A DNA stretch of 64,000 nucleotides from Spinellus fusiger (taxonomy: Eukaryota > Mucoromycota > Mucoromycetes > Mucorales > Phycomycetaceae), in NCBI GenBank assembly GCA_025094145.1, contig JALLLS010000048.1, positions 1 to 64,000 of the forward strand, in the 5' to 3' direction. Positions 1 through 15,229 of the stretch are shown here, in pieces. A program made the translations under genes and the position numbers. The notes under the pieces are model-generated. The model had not been told where the DNA came from, searched no databases, and worked only from the letters and a program-made list of their open reading frames with translations. How positions within the stretch are numbered: the first letter of the stretch is position 1; each line of letters opens with the position of its first letter.

Positions 1-3000
1 CTTTATATCATTCCTAAATAACAACAATAAAGTGAATGAAAGAAAGGAAAGAAATGCAAAGATAAGAAATAGAATACTTACATGGGGGTATCCATCAGCC
101 TCTTGAAGAAATATTCAAGCTGACCAAGAAGATCAAAATCTACCATATCGTATATATTATTATCGACAATGTCACCATTTTTGCATCCTTCATTGTAAAA
201 TATACGCCATATATGAGAAAGATATGCAAGACGCTCAACTGACTGTTGATTCTTTTTGAGTTTTGCAATTCGATAACGGGAAGTACTAGGACGACGATCA
301 GGAATAACGTTTCTCATGGCTGACCATACGAATCGTGAGTGGCTAGATCTTTCTTTGATAATAACATAAGAATAAATAAGGATTTCTTCCTCTCGCTCGC
401 TCCATTTGGAACGTCGGAAATTGTCTGGGACTAAGCCCATCTCTATAAGATCTGTTGACACAATAATAAAAAATATCAATAACATACAGTTCATTAATAT
501 TACCTACGCTCGCTTAGATAAGGTGCATCTTCATAATTGTCCAGATAGGGTTCTTTTTTATCTGTATCTGTAGGCCTAAGAGAAGGATTCATTTTGTATA
601 GATCTTCTTGTTTACTAACGAGGCGTTGAGCTATTGTCCAGTGTTTGCGTCGCTTGAATGCATGCAGTGTTTTCAAAGTAATGTTTCTGCCTTCTTTAGA
701 AGCCAATGAGGACTTCCTAGATCGACGAGTAGGACGTAAAGACCTCTCAATCTTTTTTACCGAATTTTCCTCACGTTTACGAATGAATGCGTCCTCTACT
801 TTTCTGTAGTAGCCTCTGATAGTAGTCAAGCTTATTCCAAGTTTCTCAGCAAGGTCTTTACATAATTTTATGTTTCTCATTGGCGTCAATCCCTCTATCT
901 TATCCACATGAGAATTAAGAGCTGCTCTTTGATAGTGGGAGAACTGGTAGCTCACACTCCAGTTTCTATGAGAAAAGATGGTGGATAGGAAAGACCTCAG
1001 TGGTAATGAATCAGTAATGAGCTCAATCTCAGGGCCCTTGACTTCCTCATGTGTGCAAAGGTATTGTAAATCACTCCAATAGATATGTATATCTGAATTT
1101 GTCTGGAGCTTATAAGTACGGATAATGTTCTGCTCTTTGTTCTTAAGGTTCATTATGGGCACTTCAAGTGCCAATGTGTATTGATTACTGTCAGTGTATT
1201 CACCTGATCCTGACGAGACCAGCATGTCTGGCACTTTATAACCACGTCGTTTGATAATATTCAATGACTCCAAAATATCCAATGCAACACGAATATGCTG
1301 TCTGAGTCTACCCTTTTTATGCAGCATAAGCAGTCTGAGATGCTGAGGAAGGTCAGTTATCAACATTTCTGAATTTCCAGGAATCTTGATATACTCTTGG
1401 AAATCTTTGGATGGATTAAACATACCAATGATCTGCAAGTAAAGCCTCAAAGGCATGTATTTAATCATGGATACAACGGGTATAATACGTTCATTAGCAT
1501 CAATTTCTGGTACATTTTTGTAGAGAAGCGTGTCCATGAATTGGTGGAGCTCCTTGGCTCGAATCATTCTTGAGTTAATATAACCATACTGTGATGCAAT
1601 CATCATCCAGTTTCCAAAGTTCTTTTTGTCGCTGGGATTTGTCAAATTCTCAGCAGCAATTGAGACTTTAAGGTTATTTTTTAAGGATCTGATCTGGTTC
1701 TCTAGCTTTTTGAATTCATTATGCTTTTCCTCTGCTATAGCAACCTCAAGTGATTTCTCCATACGCAGAAGACGTTCATCGATTCCTTCCACATGAGTGT
1801 TCAGTTTTTCAAACTTAGATGTAGCATAAACAGAGGGTTGGAGAGCTCGGTCCATGCTCAAGTGGGTTATATATCTCTTCATATCAGGTCCATTTATATC
1901 AATGTCTCGACGAATGATATATCTCTTAATGACTGTGCTTCCATTTAAATGGGTGTATGATTCATTGTACAGCTTCACTTTTCCTTCTTTTTCAAGGCTT
2001 ACAGCGGATCGCCAGATAGTTTTAAGACAAATGCTACTTTTGATTTTTGGTTGGCCAAAAAGCTGTTCATATTTTTGCTTGTAAAGTCGTCGTATGGCAA
2101 CACCACGCTCAATAAAGGGGGTTTCATCTAAACAGGCCAAAAGTACTACTTTGCGCTGTTCCAAGTAAGCATTCAAAGGATTTTGACTTATTTTCTTAGC
2201 CAGGGCTTCAGCAACATTGGAATTTAGTTCAGAAACGGAAGGACAGGGTGGATCAGCAGTAATAAGATCTATCTCGAGAGAAGTATCAGCAGTAGCAGTA
2301 GCATCTGAAGGAGAATTTGTTTCTGCTTTAACAATTTCAGTCGAGCTATCATTTTCTTGTTGATGTATCTCGTCTATATCCATTTTTTCCTCTGTGATCT
2401 CTCGAGAAGCGAGTGCTATGGGCATATTCTCAAAAGTTGGCTTTGCTAATACATTGATGTTGTTCTCAGGTTCTACAGATAGATTGCTTTTGGCAGACTC
2501 TTGTTCTATCATTATTGGCTCATCTTTTTGTTCATTAGTAGGTGTGGCTTGATGTGTAGAACTTCTGGTCACTGATTTTTTAGGTGTAGAGACTTTGAAA
2601 AAATCGGATATCTTGGTACGTTTTACTGGCTCTTTTTTCTTTACACTTGTGCTGATCTCTTCAACGTGCTCATCAATTGCTGTTGTGTCATCTTCTGATG
2701 AGTTTATGGATTGAAACTTTCTTTTTGACGCAGAAGGTGTATCAACAGTTGTATCTTCTGAGACAGTAAGAGTTGCCTTGTTTAGTGTATTCTCCCGAGA
2801 CACATCTACTGGATCTATTACACTGGTACAGGCAGAGATAGATTGAGTCATATTAAATTCTACTTTGTGAGACAATTCATTTCTTGTTGGTGGGAGCTCA
2901 GTGGTATTGGGATCAATATCAGAAACATCCTCCAATGGCTTGGGTAAAGATTCAGCTATTTTCTGTTTTCTGCTGGAACGCTTCAAAGGTGCCTTTTCTA

Positions 3001-5822
3001 CCTTAGCAATGCTGGAACTATATTTACTATTTGAAAGAGCAGGTTTTCTGCCTCTTTTGCCTTTTGTAGGGGCTGGAACAGAAATAGTTGGCCCAAGCAC
3101 TTGTCTGGTTAAGCACACAGTAAATGAACCATCTTCTCCGACAGTGAGTGCAGTAGAAGGTGACTCATTTTCCTGTTGGTCATCTTTCTTTTCTGTTGAT
3201 GTTATTTCCATGACGTTATCATCAACACTTGTAGAGGATGTAGGCACAGGCTCTTCCATTGTGGTGAACACTAGTGGTTTTTGATTTTCGATTTTCGATT
3301 TTGCTCGTTTCCTCACAGATGGTCTTTTTACACTAGTATTGCTAGATGTAATAGTTGCACGCAAAGATCTTTTGCGACCGCATATTTTCTCGACTTCTTT
3401 CTCGACTTCTTTCTCCTCGGGATTGTTTTCTTTGGGCTCTTTTCCCTTTGCTTCTTTTCTTTTTGTTTCTTTTTTCTTTGTTTCATTTCTCTTGCTTGGC
3501 TCAATTTCCATGCTAGATGGAGATGAAAATACAGAGGCATATTCTCTTTCACCCGTAAGTACAGGACGCTTAGGATATATATTGATAGCAGATACTTTCT
3601 CTTTGGCTTTTTGAGTTTCAGATTTTGGAGGCCTACCCCGTCTATGGGTAGGAATACGAATTTGGGTGGGAGCATGATTGAAATGGTTGATTTCTGAAAT
3701 ACTGCCTTCTGGAATATTTGTTGGTGGATGCTCAAGCTTTATAAAACTAGTGATATCGTTTTCTTTATCGTCAGATTTCTTATAAAAGTATCTGTATCTT
3801 CTATTACGTCCACCAAACTCAAGTTCTCGCCGACAAACATAGCTATCAGATGCAGGGCCTGTCAATTTAGCTAACTTATCCATGAGCTTATAGAGCATAC
3901 GATTGTCTCCACAACTTGTTAACTTGGCAATTTCCTAATATAAAGTAAGTAAGTAAATAGTGGTATCAATAGACAAATATAAGTTGACTGGTCACCTTTT
4001 GTGTGTATCCTTTTGTTCCTGCTTCAATCAAGTGTGCCAATATCTGGCTATCAAGTGTACTATCTTTTAGAATACCAGAAATAGGCAATAGAGGATCTCT
4101 TTTTTTGATAATTGGTACTTCAAATCTTTTATCGTCTTTCTCTCGAACATGGACAGTGGTTCTTGCACCTTCTCTAATAGCAATGGCTATACAGTGTATT
4201 AGTAAATAAACAACATATAAGACACAAAAACATAAAATATTGATAAAAGAACTATACCTTTTATTGGGTCGGTGAGCTTTAAGCATCGAAGGACTTTTCC
4301 TTTTAACCTGTCTGTTGCAACAAACTTCTGTATGTGGCCTCTTAGACAAAATATATCAATGGCACGGTTAAACCACTTTCTAACTCTGAATCTTTTGGAG
4401 TTGAATCCCTAAAGTCAAATGAGTCTATATATTATGTAGAATTGATTGACTCTCTTACCAGTGCCTTCATAATATCATGACTGAACATAACATTATCTTT
4501 AGCATCTAGGAGTACATCGGTAATGGAGTTATCCAGCATCTTAGGAGAATAAGGCACACCTAATGTATTGACATTGTATGGCATTAACTTGTCACTAATA
4601 TCTGCCATATCTGCCTCGTTGTTCTCTTCTTGAAACTGGATACGCAAGTCAGGCCGATTAAATCGTACATGAATGCATAGTCTTGTTGTTATGCCTTGGT
4701 AGGAGTAACATTTTCTTACACTGATAGAAACAAGGCATCATTATATACTTTCTTCTATTATAGAGTGTCACCTACATTGCTCCTCTTTTCTCTAATACTT
4801 TTACATAATGACCCGTAGATCGAGAATCCAAGTTAAGGACTTTTGTTAGATCTCTTTGAGGAATGCCCACGTTTTTTGCTTGGAGAATTGTGAATAAAAC
4901 ATAGGTAGTATTGGGTGAAAGTGTGCGACCTGCCTGTAATATCCAGGGATATAGTAAGTGCAGTTAGTACAATGGGTAACCATTGTCTCTACTACTGTGT
5001 GTCTGCTTACAGGTATAGCCAGGAAGAGCTGTTCTTTCTGAAGTTTTTCGGTAGCCACTACATAGAGTGTGCCTCCATAACGCTCTATTATTTCAGAATA
5101 TTCGATTGTTTTGATGTTGGGAATAAGCTTATAATTATCAGGCTTTTCCGTACGAAGCTAATAATTCACAGCAGGATGGCTGAATAAGTAGAGCTGCCTA
5201 TCCATTGGCACGAACCTGCATTTGATTGGCATTTCTAACAATCTTCACATCGTCTACGTCTCCTTCGTCATCATCCATATCTGAATCTTTCTGTTTTTTC
5301 TTTTCTTTTTCTTTTTTTAAGCGTCTTTCTCTTGCAATTCGTGCTACTTTTGCCCGTGCTGCTTTTAAGCGTTTTTCTCCATCTCTTGTTTCTGGCTTTC
5401 TGTTTAATATTGAGATATCTTCTTTCTTTAAGCCGTCAAATGTACCAGCAATATTGTTTGTAGGGGCAATCTCTTCGCCTATCTTTTCATAATAGTTGAT
5501 CTCTTTTATAATTCGCATGAATTTCCAAACATAGTTTTTGTAGGCCATATCAATAGTTGGAGTTGGATCTTCTGTAGCTCCTCTCTCTTTTATCTTTCTT
5601 ATTGTTTCATTCTCTACAATGGACCATACTTCTTCTATGCATATTCCTAGAGAGAATGGATTTGTATTTAAACATCCAGACAAAGTGTCAAAGTGTAATA
5701 AATAATAATAAATAATAATAAAATAATAAAATAATAAAATAAAGTTATAGAAGATCAGGCCTACCCTGATAGCCACGGATAGCTACTTCTTCTTTAATCT
5801 TAGTGAAGATTGAGTCCAACAT
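1..5822 (-). CDS. TFC3: TFIIIC largest (B-block binding) subunit, 3' end beyond the window
   Basis: Subunit of RNA polymerase III factor TFIIIC that binds the B box of tRNA genes in the nucleus. I read ten exons, all in phase: 5822-5765, 5646-5216, 5157-5011, 4933-4776, 4720-4459, 4408-4258, 4186-3996, 3934-508, 451-82 and 13-1. They give at least 1,731 residues. An N-terminal winged helix (from MLDSIF, GICIEEVW) is followed by a Lys/Asp-rich linker. The B-block helix-turn-helix is at about residues 212-265 (VGIPQRDL, STGHYVKVLEKRG). A long low-complexity acidic/basic middle comes next, then a conserved C-terminal block with a SKWSEREEE...RFVWSAMR signature. The last visible donor (GTAAGT) and acceptor (TTATTTAG) show that the gene continues off the left edge. 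The exon 2/3 junction (58-nt intron) is the least certain; it restores phase. Start chosen as the first Met of the winged helix. Confidence 0.93.
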
Positions 5823-6956
5823 CCTACACTCTAAAGACTCTTATTGTGTGTTGTTTTTTATAGGTTTCTACAGCTCTTTCAGCTCTCTTTCTCTCAATAG
5901 ATAGATAACGGCGAAAAGAGAAGAAAAGAGGAAAAATAAGAAAAAGAAAGCAGGCACAAATTATCTGGCGTGTCTGTTCTTTTCAATAGGTGGCTGTGTG
6001 ACGTCATCTAGATCCCCATTTATCTCTCTTTTGTAGATTATCTCTCTTTTATATCAATTGTGTAGGGATTCAGTTATTTTTTTTTAAAAAAAGTATGAAA
6101 CACTATGTGAGAAGATGAATTGTATGTCCTTAATGAATGATGTGGTAGTGCTAAGTTTTAATTGTTTGCACTTTAAATCACAAGCTGAGTTGTTCTTGAC
6201 TTATCTGCATGACAGTATCAATGCAAAATAGTAATCTTTTCATCTGTAAAATGGTGGAAATCAAGGTTACAAAGGTTCTATTATAGGAAGTTAGTTCTTA
6301 ATAGAAGCCATTGATTCTGACCAGATAACATAAAAATAGGAGTCAAGAAGAGAAGAAACAAGGCAGTAAGAGTCCAAGTCATACGCCAAGAGAAAGAAAG
6401 AGGGCAGTGATTGGATATTTGGATAGATTCTTGGTGTATTAAGATATAAGAGAAGTTGGATATTTGGATAGTGGGATATTTGGATAGTGGGATATTAGTT
6501 GAATAGACAATTAGGTAATAAGCTAGATATATCACTGGATTATCAGCATGTTATCTGAATAGGCAATTGGGTAATTAGTTGAAGAGTTGGGTAATTGGCT
6601 ATTTAGATATTAGCTGAACAGGCAATTAGGTAATGAACTAGATATATCATTAGGATATTAGGATATTATCTGAATAGGCAGTTGGGTAATTAGTCGGATA
6701 GTGTATTAGGATATTATAATGCTGTGATAAGGCCATTAGTATACAGTGTTATCCAAGCCATTATTGTACCAAGCCATTATCTTTTTTTTGGTTATCGACT
6801 ATTGAAATAAACAACTCATTAATCGACTCTATTTAATATCTCCACCTTTAATTGCATTAGGAGGTTTGGATCTTAATGGTTCCTTCTCCTTTCTTCATTG
6901 AATGTAACAAATGATGGAAGAAGTTTATTTATTGTCTCCTATGTTTTCTAATGATA
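5823..6956. other. intergenic region, no gene
   Basis: Holds the upstream region of the TFIIIC gene (purine/pyrimidine-rich 5870-5960) and imperfect tandem repeats at about 6408-6715. No coding potential recognised. Confidence 0.6.
6408..6715. repeat. imperfect tandem repeats of about 100-115 bp
   Basis: Two degenerate long units (about 6488-6602 and 6603-6700) share blocks such as CAATTAGGTAAT, CTAGATATATCA and AATAGGCA[A/G]TTGGGTAATTAG. They are preceded by short GGATATTTGGATAGT repeats. No protein or RNA function is apparent. Confidence 0.6.
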
Positions 6957-7810
6957 TCACGAGTTGGCTTTGTATCTGTAATCTGATCTGGTGTTTGTTT
7001 TCATGGGTTTAACATTGGTAGATGGGTCTGGAATATGAATGGCAAGAGAACCTATCCTGGTAATAATATGACTAATATAACAATATGACAATAGTAATCA
7101 ATAAATAATCAATATTGGTTCATATTCTAAGGTTTATACTAGTCATGGATAGCCACGTACCTTGGAATAAAAGGCGCCTGATGATGCGTAGTGGAAGAGG
7201 AGGTGGAAGAGGTAGAGGAGGTAGAGGAGGTAGATGAAGTAAAGGAGATGGATGATGAGGATGAGGATGAGAAAGAAGAGGTTGACTTGCTTTTTGCCTT
7301 TACAAGTTGAGGTATATTACAAGGTCGGGATGTCTTCTTTAATGGTACCAAGGATACTATTTCTTGAGTTTTAATGTTTTTATTGTTGCCTTTGGTGGCC
7401 TCTGTTATTATTTTTAGTACATGCATGCAATAATGCAGTGTTCTGTTCTTGTATTTACCTGTTACTGAAGAAAGCTTATTCTTCCTCTGCTTCTTGTTAT
7501 CGATTTTGCTTTTAATGTGTGTGAAAGAAGGGATTGCATAGTTGGGAATTTTACGGACATTTGTACTGACTGGGATCTTTACTTTAATTTTTGCTTGTTG
7601 GGAGATGGGAGAAGCTGTTTTTGGTGGCATGGTCACTGCCTTGGGCTCTGTATCAAACAGCACCTTTCTTTGCTTTTGGAGAGGCGTGGAAGGTGGAGAG
7701 GCAGGAAGAGAGACACATGCAGTAGTATTACAATCTACTTTGGTAACCACAGTAGGTGGTGGGACTCTTTCACTTGCAGAGCTCATTTTCAAAGGCAAAG
7801 TACCAGACAT
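6957..7810 (-). CDS. hypothetical Ser-rich protein
   Basis: Not recognised. Three exons read in phase: 7810-7459, 7401-7161 and 7056-6957, giving 230 residues. The first intron (57 nt, GTAAAT...TACTAAAAATAATAACAG) is a multiple of three and could be taken for coding. The second uses GTACGT...TTACCAG and yields a plausible C-terminus ending YKANS. The N-terminal half is Lys/Pro-rich with a KIPNYAIPSFTHIK motif. The C-terminal half has a run of Ser/Thr encoded by TCC/TCT repeats. An upstream Met at 7864 would add 18 residues; I prefer the Met at 7810 (MSGTLPL). It lies head-to-tail downstream of VMA2. No membrane segment or known domain seen. Confidence 0.5.
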
Positions 7811-8180
7811 TGGAAGCAGAAAGGGAGAAAGATAGCAAGAAGAAAAGAAAGGAGATGAACACAAAAGCAGTGGATTGAAATATACTGTGTAAAGTCATCA
7901 AGGACTGAGGCTTTACAAAGACGGCTGTTTAGTATACTTGTCCATATGTATTCGATCATTATCGTTATTTGCTGTGTTACTCTTTTCCACTCTAAGCAAA
8001 GAAGATGCACACATTCAATAGGAACACATTATCCTTTTTTCTTCTTCTCCCGTACTGCTCCTTGATTTCTTATGCTTACAACATCCAATGAAAAGGAAAT
8101 TATTTATTTATAAAGTGACATTGGCAGAATCACTGCTGATTTCCCGGATCTGCTGAGCCTGCTGACTCTGCCTTCTCTGC
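7811..8180. other. intergenic region, no gene
   Basis: Spacer between the stop of the V-ATPase B gene and the start of the Ser-rich protein gene, both on the minus strand. It must hold the former's 3' UTR and the latter's promoter. No clear motif seen. Confidence 0.5.
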
Positions 8181-10575
<2,395 letters not shown>

Positions 10576-10717
10576 CTTGGACTTTAATAGCAGAAAGGAG
10601 TTCTAACTACAACAACAGAGGTGAACTATTTCGCTATTTCGCTATTTTCCTCAACTTGCGGGACTTGATTTTGTTTGATTTTTTTTTGGAAATACGGAGA
10701 AGTTGTTTCGTTTCGAG

Positions 10718-10835
10718 ATGTCATCAGAAGCACCAATACGGTAAGTGGCTACCTGCACATGCTATAGTTTTCTATATATTATTTTTCTTTTGCAGTCAAG
10801 TCCTAGAGAGAGCGTCTTTTTTTATTTATTTATAA
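10718..10835 (+). pseudogene. 5' remnant of a divergent two-exon gene
   Basis: An ATG 142 bp upstream of VMA2 and divergent from it opens a 23-nt exon (MSSEAPI, then CG). It ends in a perfect GTAAGT donor. A CTTTTGCAG acceptor follows at 10794-10795 and the reading frame continues QVLERASFF before TAA at 10833-10835. Only 20 residues result, and the frame stops in AT-rich sequence (TTTATTTATTTATAA) at the edge of the 7-kb repeat region. I infer the start of a real gene whose remainder was lost to repeat insertion or deletion. It could instead be a chance pair of splice sites. Confidence 0.35.
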
Positions 10836-11450
10836 AATAATGTCAAGGCATTTAATAGAAATCATTAAAAAATGACAATGAGAAAGAGCAGAAGAAGCTA
10901 GATGGAGGTACAGATAGAAGACTTGTTCTTATAGTATGAGGGATACAAGGACTAAAATGTACACTAATTTGGCTGTAGTAAAATAATAAGTGTATGGCAG
11001 TCCTTCTCTATACAAGTGTAGGTGTGAGTGAAAAAGACATACATGACTTGTTATTTTATTATCAGAGAGAATGGAATAGATAAAGATGAAGTATTGGTTA
11101 GAGAAAACAATAGAAACAGAAACTACAAGAACCATCCATTCTGGCCCATTAGAATTTGAATCTTATATGACAGCTATCAGTGGAATTATCAGTGGAATTA
11201 TTACTAATTTTATTGTTGTTATTGTTATTAAGTGGCTAGCCAATCACTAATCCTTTTACACATCCTAGGGTATTTAGTTAGGATTCATCCATGAATATTG
11301 GCATATAAATTACAAAAAAAACTTTCTAATAGAACCAATGTATTGTTAAATATATATATTCCTTTCCTCATAGACTTCTTATTATCAGTCTATAGCTAAG
11401 CAACTCATAAACTTACAGGCTTTAAACCTAAAATCAGACGATTAAAAAGT
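10836..11450. other. AT-rich non-coding, repeat boundary
   Basis: No coding potential seen. A duplicated TCAGTGGAATTA motif occurs near 11177-11200 and a short (CA)n run near 11497-11509. Confidence 0.4.
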
Positions 11451-11469
11451 TGAGATTAGATGATCATGA

Positions 11470-12000
11470 ACATTTTTCAAGATATTATTCCGAAACACAC
11501 ACACACACTTCATTATCACTTTTTAGATAGTTTACCTGTAAGAAGGGTTTTTGTCAGTCACTCAACTGAGGCTCCACCAATAACTGAAGAGAAGAAGGAA
11601 TGAATCAGAAGACTTGGACCTTTTATTGGTTCTAGTTGTATCATTTGTGTCGCGCTTTCTTTTATTGTATCTACAACAACACTCTAGACAGGTACCAATT
11701 TCCATCAGATACAATTTCCGAGTTGATAATTAATACTATTGATGTAGGATATGTACATCTTTATGAAAGCATAAAGAGAAATTCACTGAGCATTTGACCA
11801 TTCGATTGGAGTATAAGACATATGTTGGCAGTCATCTTTACCTCATTTATACCATTCATTGATATGATACCGTCTTTGATGGATTTATGAGTCCAAAGGT
11901 ACTGTGTCAATGATGGAATAAGAGTGTCAATAGTTGGATGTTTCTTACGAGTACCTGCTGTACATGGTAACTTTCTTGTTTTGAGTGTTCTGAACTACTA
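11470..12000 (-). mobile_element. Fanzor-like element family 2, degenerate copy C (inverted)
   Basis: Read on the minus strand, this stretch parallels copy A at 15.2-16.6 kb. Both share AAGCACGACACAAATGATAC-type sequence (coding R-K-x-D-T-N-D-T-T-R-T) and a GGTGGAGCCTCAGTT / GCTGGAGCCTCGGTT block. Both also share the TACACTCCAATC...AATGCTCA segment at 11798-11850. An extra coding-like stretch (KDGIISMNGINEVK on minus, near 11840-11890) is absent from copy A, so the two copies carry different internal deletions. The 3' end (lower coordinates) is eroded. No intact frame remains. Assignment to Fanzor/TnpB rests on copy A. Confidence 0.45.
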
Positions 12001-13059
12001 CTGGTAAGAATCGATTTTTGGAAAATGGTCCTACAACAAAAGGTTCAAACTAATCTTTTATTGTCTATAAAAATATATCACATCCAGTGAAAGAAAAAGG
12101 TCTAGTTTTCAGTTTTCAATTGTCTATTAAATAAACACACCAACTGTCTAATTCTAGGTTAAGATCATGTATATTTTTTTTTAAAAAAAAAACTATAGTC
12201 TGAAGATACAAAAAGGAAATCTATAGTCTGGAGAAGTGGTTACATATTTATCTATTCTTTTATCATTGTTATGTATTTCTATCAAGTGAGTATCATCTAC
12301 CTGTTAATGATCAGTAGATCAAGAAGAGTATTTAATTGTAGTCGTTGAATAGACAGTGTTAGGTAGACTTGTGTTTCTATTCAATAAGAGATGTCTCCAT
12401 ATCAACGACCTTTTTAATAGCACAAAAGAGGTAGAAATAAAGATACTTTTCAACCCAATAGCACTCAAGAAGAATATCCTTCATCAAAGAGCTTAATTAT
12501 AGAGAGTTTATCTATTTTATCTATTTTGTTAGAAAGACATGAAATAGACAGATGAAAAGGTGTCTTTGAGAAATATACATTTTACTTTCTAAAGTATTTC
12601 TTTTTCACACCAAAAATCTTAATACTGTCCAAAGTACAGTGTATCTTATCAAATCATAAGTTATAAGATGTATGTATATTAAAATGTGGCATGTTTCTGG
12701 TGATCAGTACCAGATACTCTTCTGGAGTACCGTCTGTGTAAGGTAGATAGCCTCTGTCTCTCTCTGTCTCCTCTCTTTTTTAGATTCTAAACTGTGTCTT
12801 TAACTAAGAAAACCACTCACTGCTTATTGTATTTTGTGGGTTTTTCCCATTAGGCCTCTAAAGAGTCCCAAAAAAGGATCGTCTATAGCCAATAACAAAA
12901 CTAGTCGCCCAACAACAAGTGCCTCTATAACTCTCCCTTTGTGAATTAGATCATAAAAACTATAGAAGAAAAGAACACTCCTAGCCACTGATACGTGGAC
13001 AGGCGTTGATAAAAACAAGTTTATACACTACTTTCTTTGACTTTCCTACGACAACAACA
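12001..13059. other. AT-rich non-coding region with unassigned ORF fragment
   Basis: A poly-T/poly-A palindrome lies near 12170-12190. A minus-strand open stretch at 12824-13018 (64 codons, with SVARSVLFFYSFYDLIHKG and DDPFLGLFRGL) looks protein-like but I cannot place it. It is probably transposon-derived, given its surroundings. Confidence 0.35.
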
Positions 13060-13460
13060 AACCTATCAACATTCATTCCTAAACAGAATTCTGTGAGCGT
13101 GGTCTTGCTTTAGAACATGATGTTGACACTATACAAGTGAATATGAAACAGAGAATAAAACATTTCACTGCTTACACACTGTACACTGAGCCTGAGAGTA
13201 TAGATGAAACTGTAGTTTGATTTTATGAGTAGTTGTATACACCAGATCCAGAAGCCATGGTTGACCTCGACAATTTATTACTCAGTATAGTTTTGAATGA
13301 TCCTGGTGGAAACACTTTGGATACTCCTTTTTCTTTTCTCGAGGAGATCATAGCTGGTACTAGACACTCCTCACACACAAGTAGTTCAGGACAAGATAGA
13401 CTACCTTATAACACACTACATATTGCTTCCACTTACCCTAACCAATTGGTTTTGTGAAGG
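13060..13460 (+). mobile_element. degenerate LINE (non-LTR) reverse transcriptase fragment
   Basis: Plus-strand codons around 13150-13457 resemble the segment just before and at the start of the reverse transcriptase domain of L1-like fungal LINEs. An acidic FYE.LYTPDPE linker is followed by FLEEIIAGT and SSHTSSSGQDRLPYNTLH. The latter parallels the SP..SPGxDGLPYE motif, with the usual Gly and Glu positions changed. Stops interrupt the frame at about 13217 and 13226 and after 13457. No endonuclease or catalytic YxDD box found. Dead fragment; resemblance judged by eye. Confidence 0.45.
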
Positions 13461-14219
13461 AGATTTTTATTGCTGATAATGGCATGCTTATAAAGGATTT
13501 GATGAAACATGCACGTAGTACTATACAAATTTTGATGCTTAGAACATGTCTGTCCATCACATTCATTCAGGTTGATTTTCTTGATCTACCTCCCTGACTC
13601 AGGGTTACTGTTCGTCCTATTTCTATGCTCACTTCCATAACTCCTGAAGGCCTGCGGACGAGTTTGTCTCCCTGAGTCAACTGCACGCTATATCTACCAC
13701 TGTTATATCTAATTTTCTTGTTGAGCTCATATTTTTGATCGATACAATGGTATAGCTTTTTGGTCTTATTCTGTCTATCACTTAATTCGTACTATCTGAT
13801 ATTTTAGCTTGCATAGTAAGATTCCCTGTAACTTTTTTCTACATCTTATCCTATCACTAATATAATTTTTCAGACATTTCCTGCTTTTACAATTCAACTG
13901 TTTCAACAATCACTCATTCTCTATAAATGTTTCTTTACATTTGTTGTCTAGCAAAAAGAGTATACTAATCATCTTGAGGTTATAACCCCTGCCCTGTTTC
14001 TCGGCTGTGTTCTTATGAGACTACCTATTACACAATGTACTAAAAATCTACACGTATTTAACGAGAAGAGCATTTACTGTAATAAGTTTAATCAAGTTCT
14101 TTATTATTGCAAGTACACATGTATACTATAATGATATAACTCCTGCTGTCTAAAACTTAAATAAAATATAACATTACTACAGGACGAATATATCATTGTT
14201 TTAGTTAGTGAGTCCCATC
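13461..14219. other. AT-rich repeat-derived sequence
   Basis: Possible continuation of the decayed LINE. Stops occur in all frames and no conserved motif is identifiable. Confidence 0.35.
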
Positions 14220-14720
14220 CTTAGTTTATGGAATTGTATCATAGAGAACAGAGAATCTCTGTTACAAGAAGAGGGTGCTATCTGTCATACTGGGGCCTAT
14301 GCTAAATGATGGAAGGAGACACATCAGATCAAAGACTTTGATTACTAGCCTACACAAAGTCCTGACTTGAGTCCAATTGAACACGTCTAATGGGCCTTGG
14401 AAATATGAATTGAAAAAAGAAGGGTTTATTATCAATGTAGAAATTAGTATTGAACTTGCACAACGATTAGTTCTGAATACGACTGATAGATGCCAGGCTG
14501 TCATTGATGCCAAAGGAGACCCTACAAAATATTAACTGTATTATTATTATTTTATTTTCTATAATTAAAGATACTAAGCTTTGGTATGCTTAAGTCTGAA
14601 GCTTCTAAATCAGATTTTTAGTGTTTCATTTAATGTTGAAAATGCTCTATCTATCTTGTCCTGATATTTATTTTCAAAAGTATTCAATTCAGTTGAGTGT
14701 GGCTGCATTCACACTTTATT
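14220..14720 (+). mobile_element. Tc1/mariner 3' remnant
   Basis: Frame-broken plus-strand codons read AICHTGAYAK, then QSPDLSPIEHV, WALEI and CQAVIDAKGDPTKY. This matches the C-terminal DDE region of Tc1 transposases (usually DxAxxHxA...PxxSPDLNPIExxW). The 3' flank (14600-14720) ends in GTTGAGTGTGGCTGCATTC. In reverse complement it matches the end of the 26-27 kb Tc1 copy (TTTTGAAAATAAATATCAG, TTAAGCATACCAAAGCT), so it includes the element's terminus. The 5' half of the transposase is missing. Confidence 0.7.
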
Positions 14721-15229
14721 GAACAAGTAGGTTTATCCTAATTATATACTCAATAACATCATTTGAGTGAACCATCGTCAAAATAGATATACAAGCTGTT
14801 GTAAGTATGGCTGTTTGCGCAAAAGTTATTGTAATTGTCTAAATAATGATTGATACCAAACAGAAAGTAGAGACAGTGTGATATGACCAAGAAATGGCAG
14901 CTTACTGTAAAGAAAGAGTGAGATGAATCAGTCATATAATCCTATGAGATATGTACTTCATTCTCCTACAGGACAGTTAGGTTGGACTATAGATACATAC
15001 TTATTCAATGACCAAAATGTTAAGATCAGCACAATAAAACACTACTGCCTCATATTAATGTATAAAATGACTCCATTCACTTGCATTCATTTGGAAAACT
15101 ATCTTTGTCAGTATAGAGTATATGATAATATTGAACAAGGTCACTTTGATTTCATACAGCATAACAAAGACACACTGAGAAGAGACATACTAAGTGGTGT
15201 AAATGATACTGTTACCCCAGACCCTATTT
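14721..15229. other. unassigned sequence with one ORF
   Basis: A plus-strand open frame at 14923-15234 (103 codons, MNQSYNPMRYVL...NDTVTPDPIY) has no recognised similarity. It could be transposon-derived or chance. Confidence 0.3.

Noticed and set aside
5181..5215. Sense reading through the 58-nt interval in the TFIIIC gene
   Set aside because: Two in-frame stops would result, while GT...AG removal keeps phase and restores a continuous protein.
7517..7858. Plus-strand ORFs opposite the Ser-rich protein
   Set aside because: The minus-strand reading has consistent exons and phases; the plus frames have no start context or continuation.
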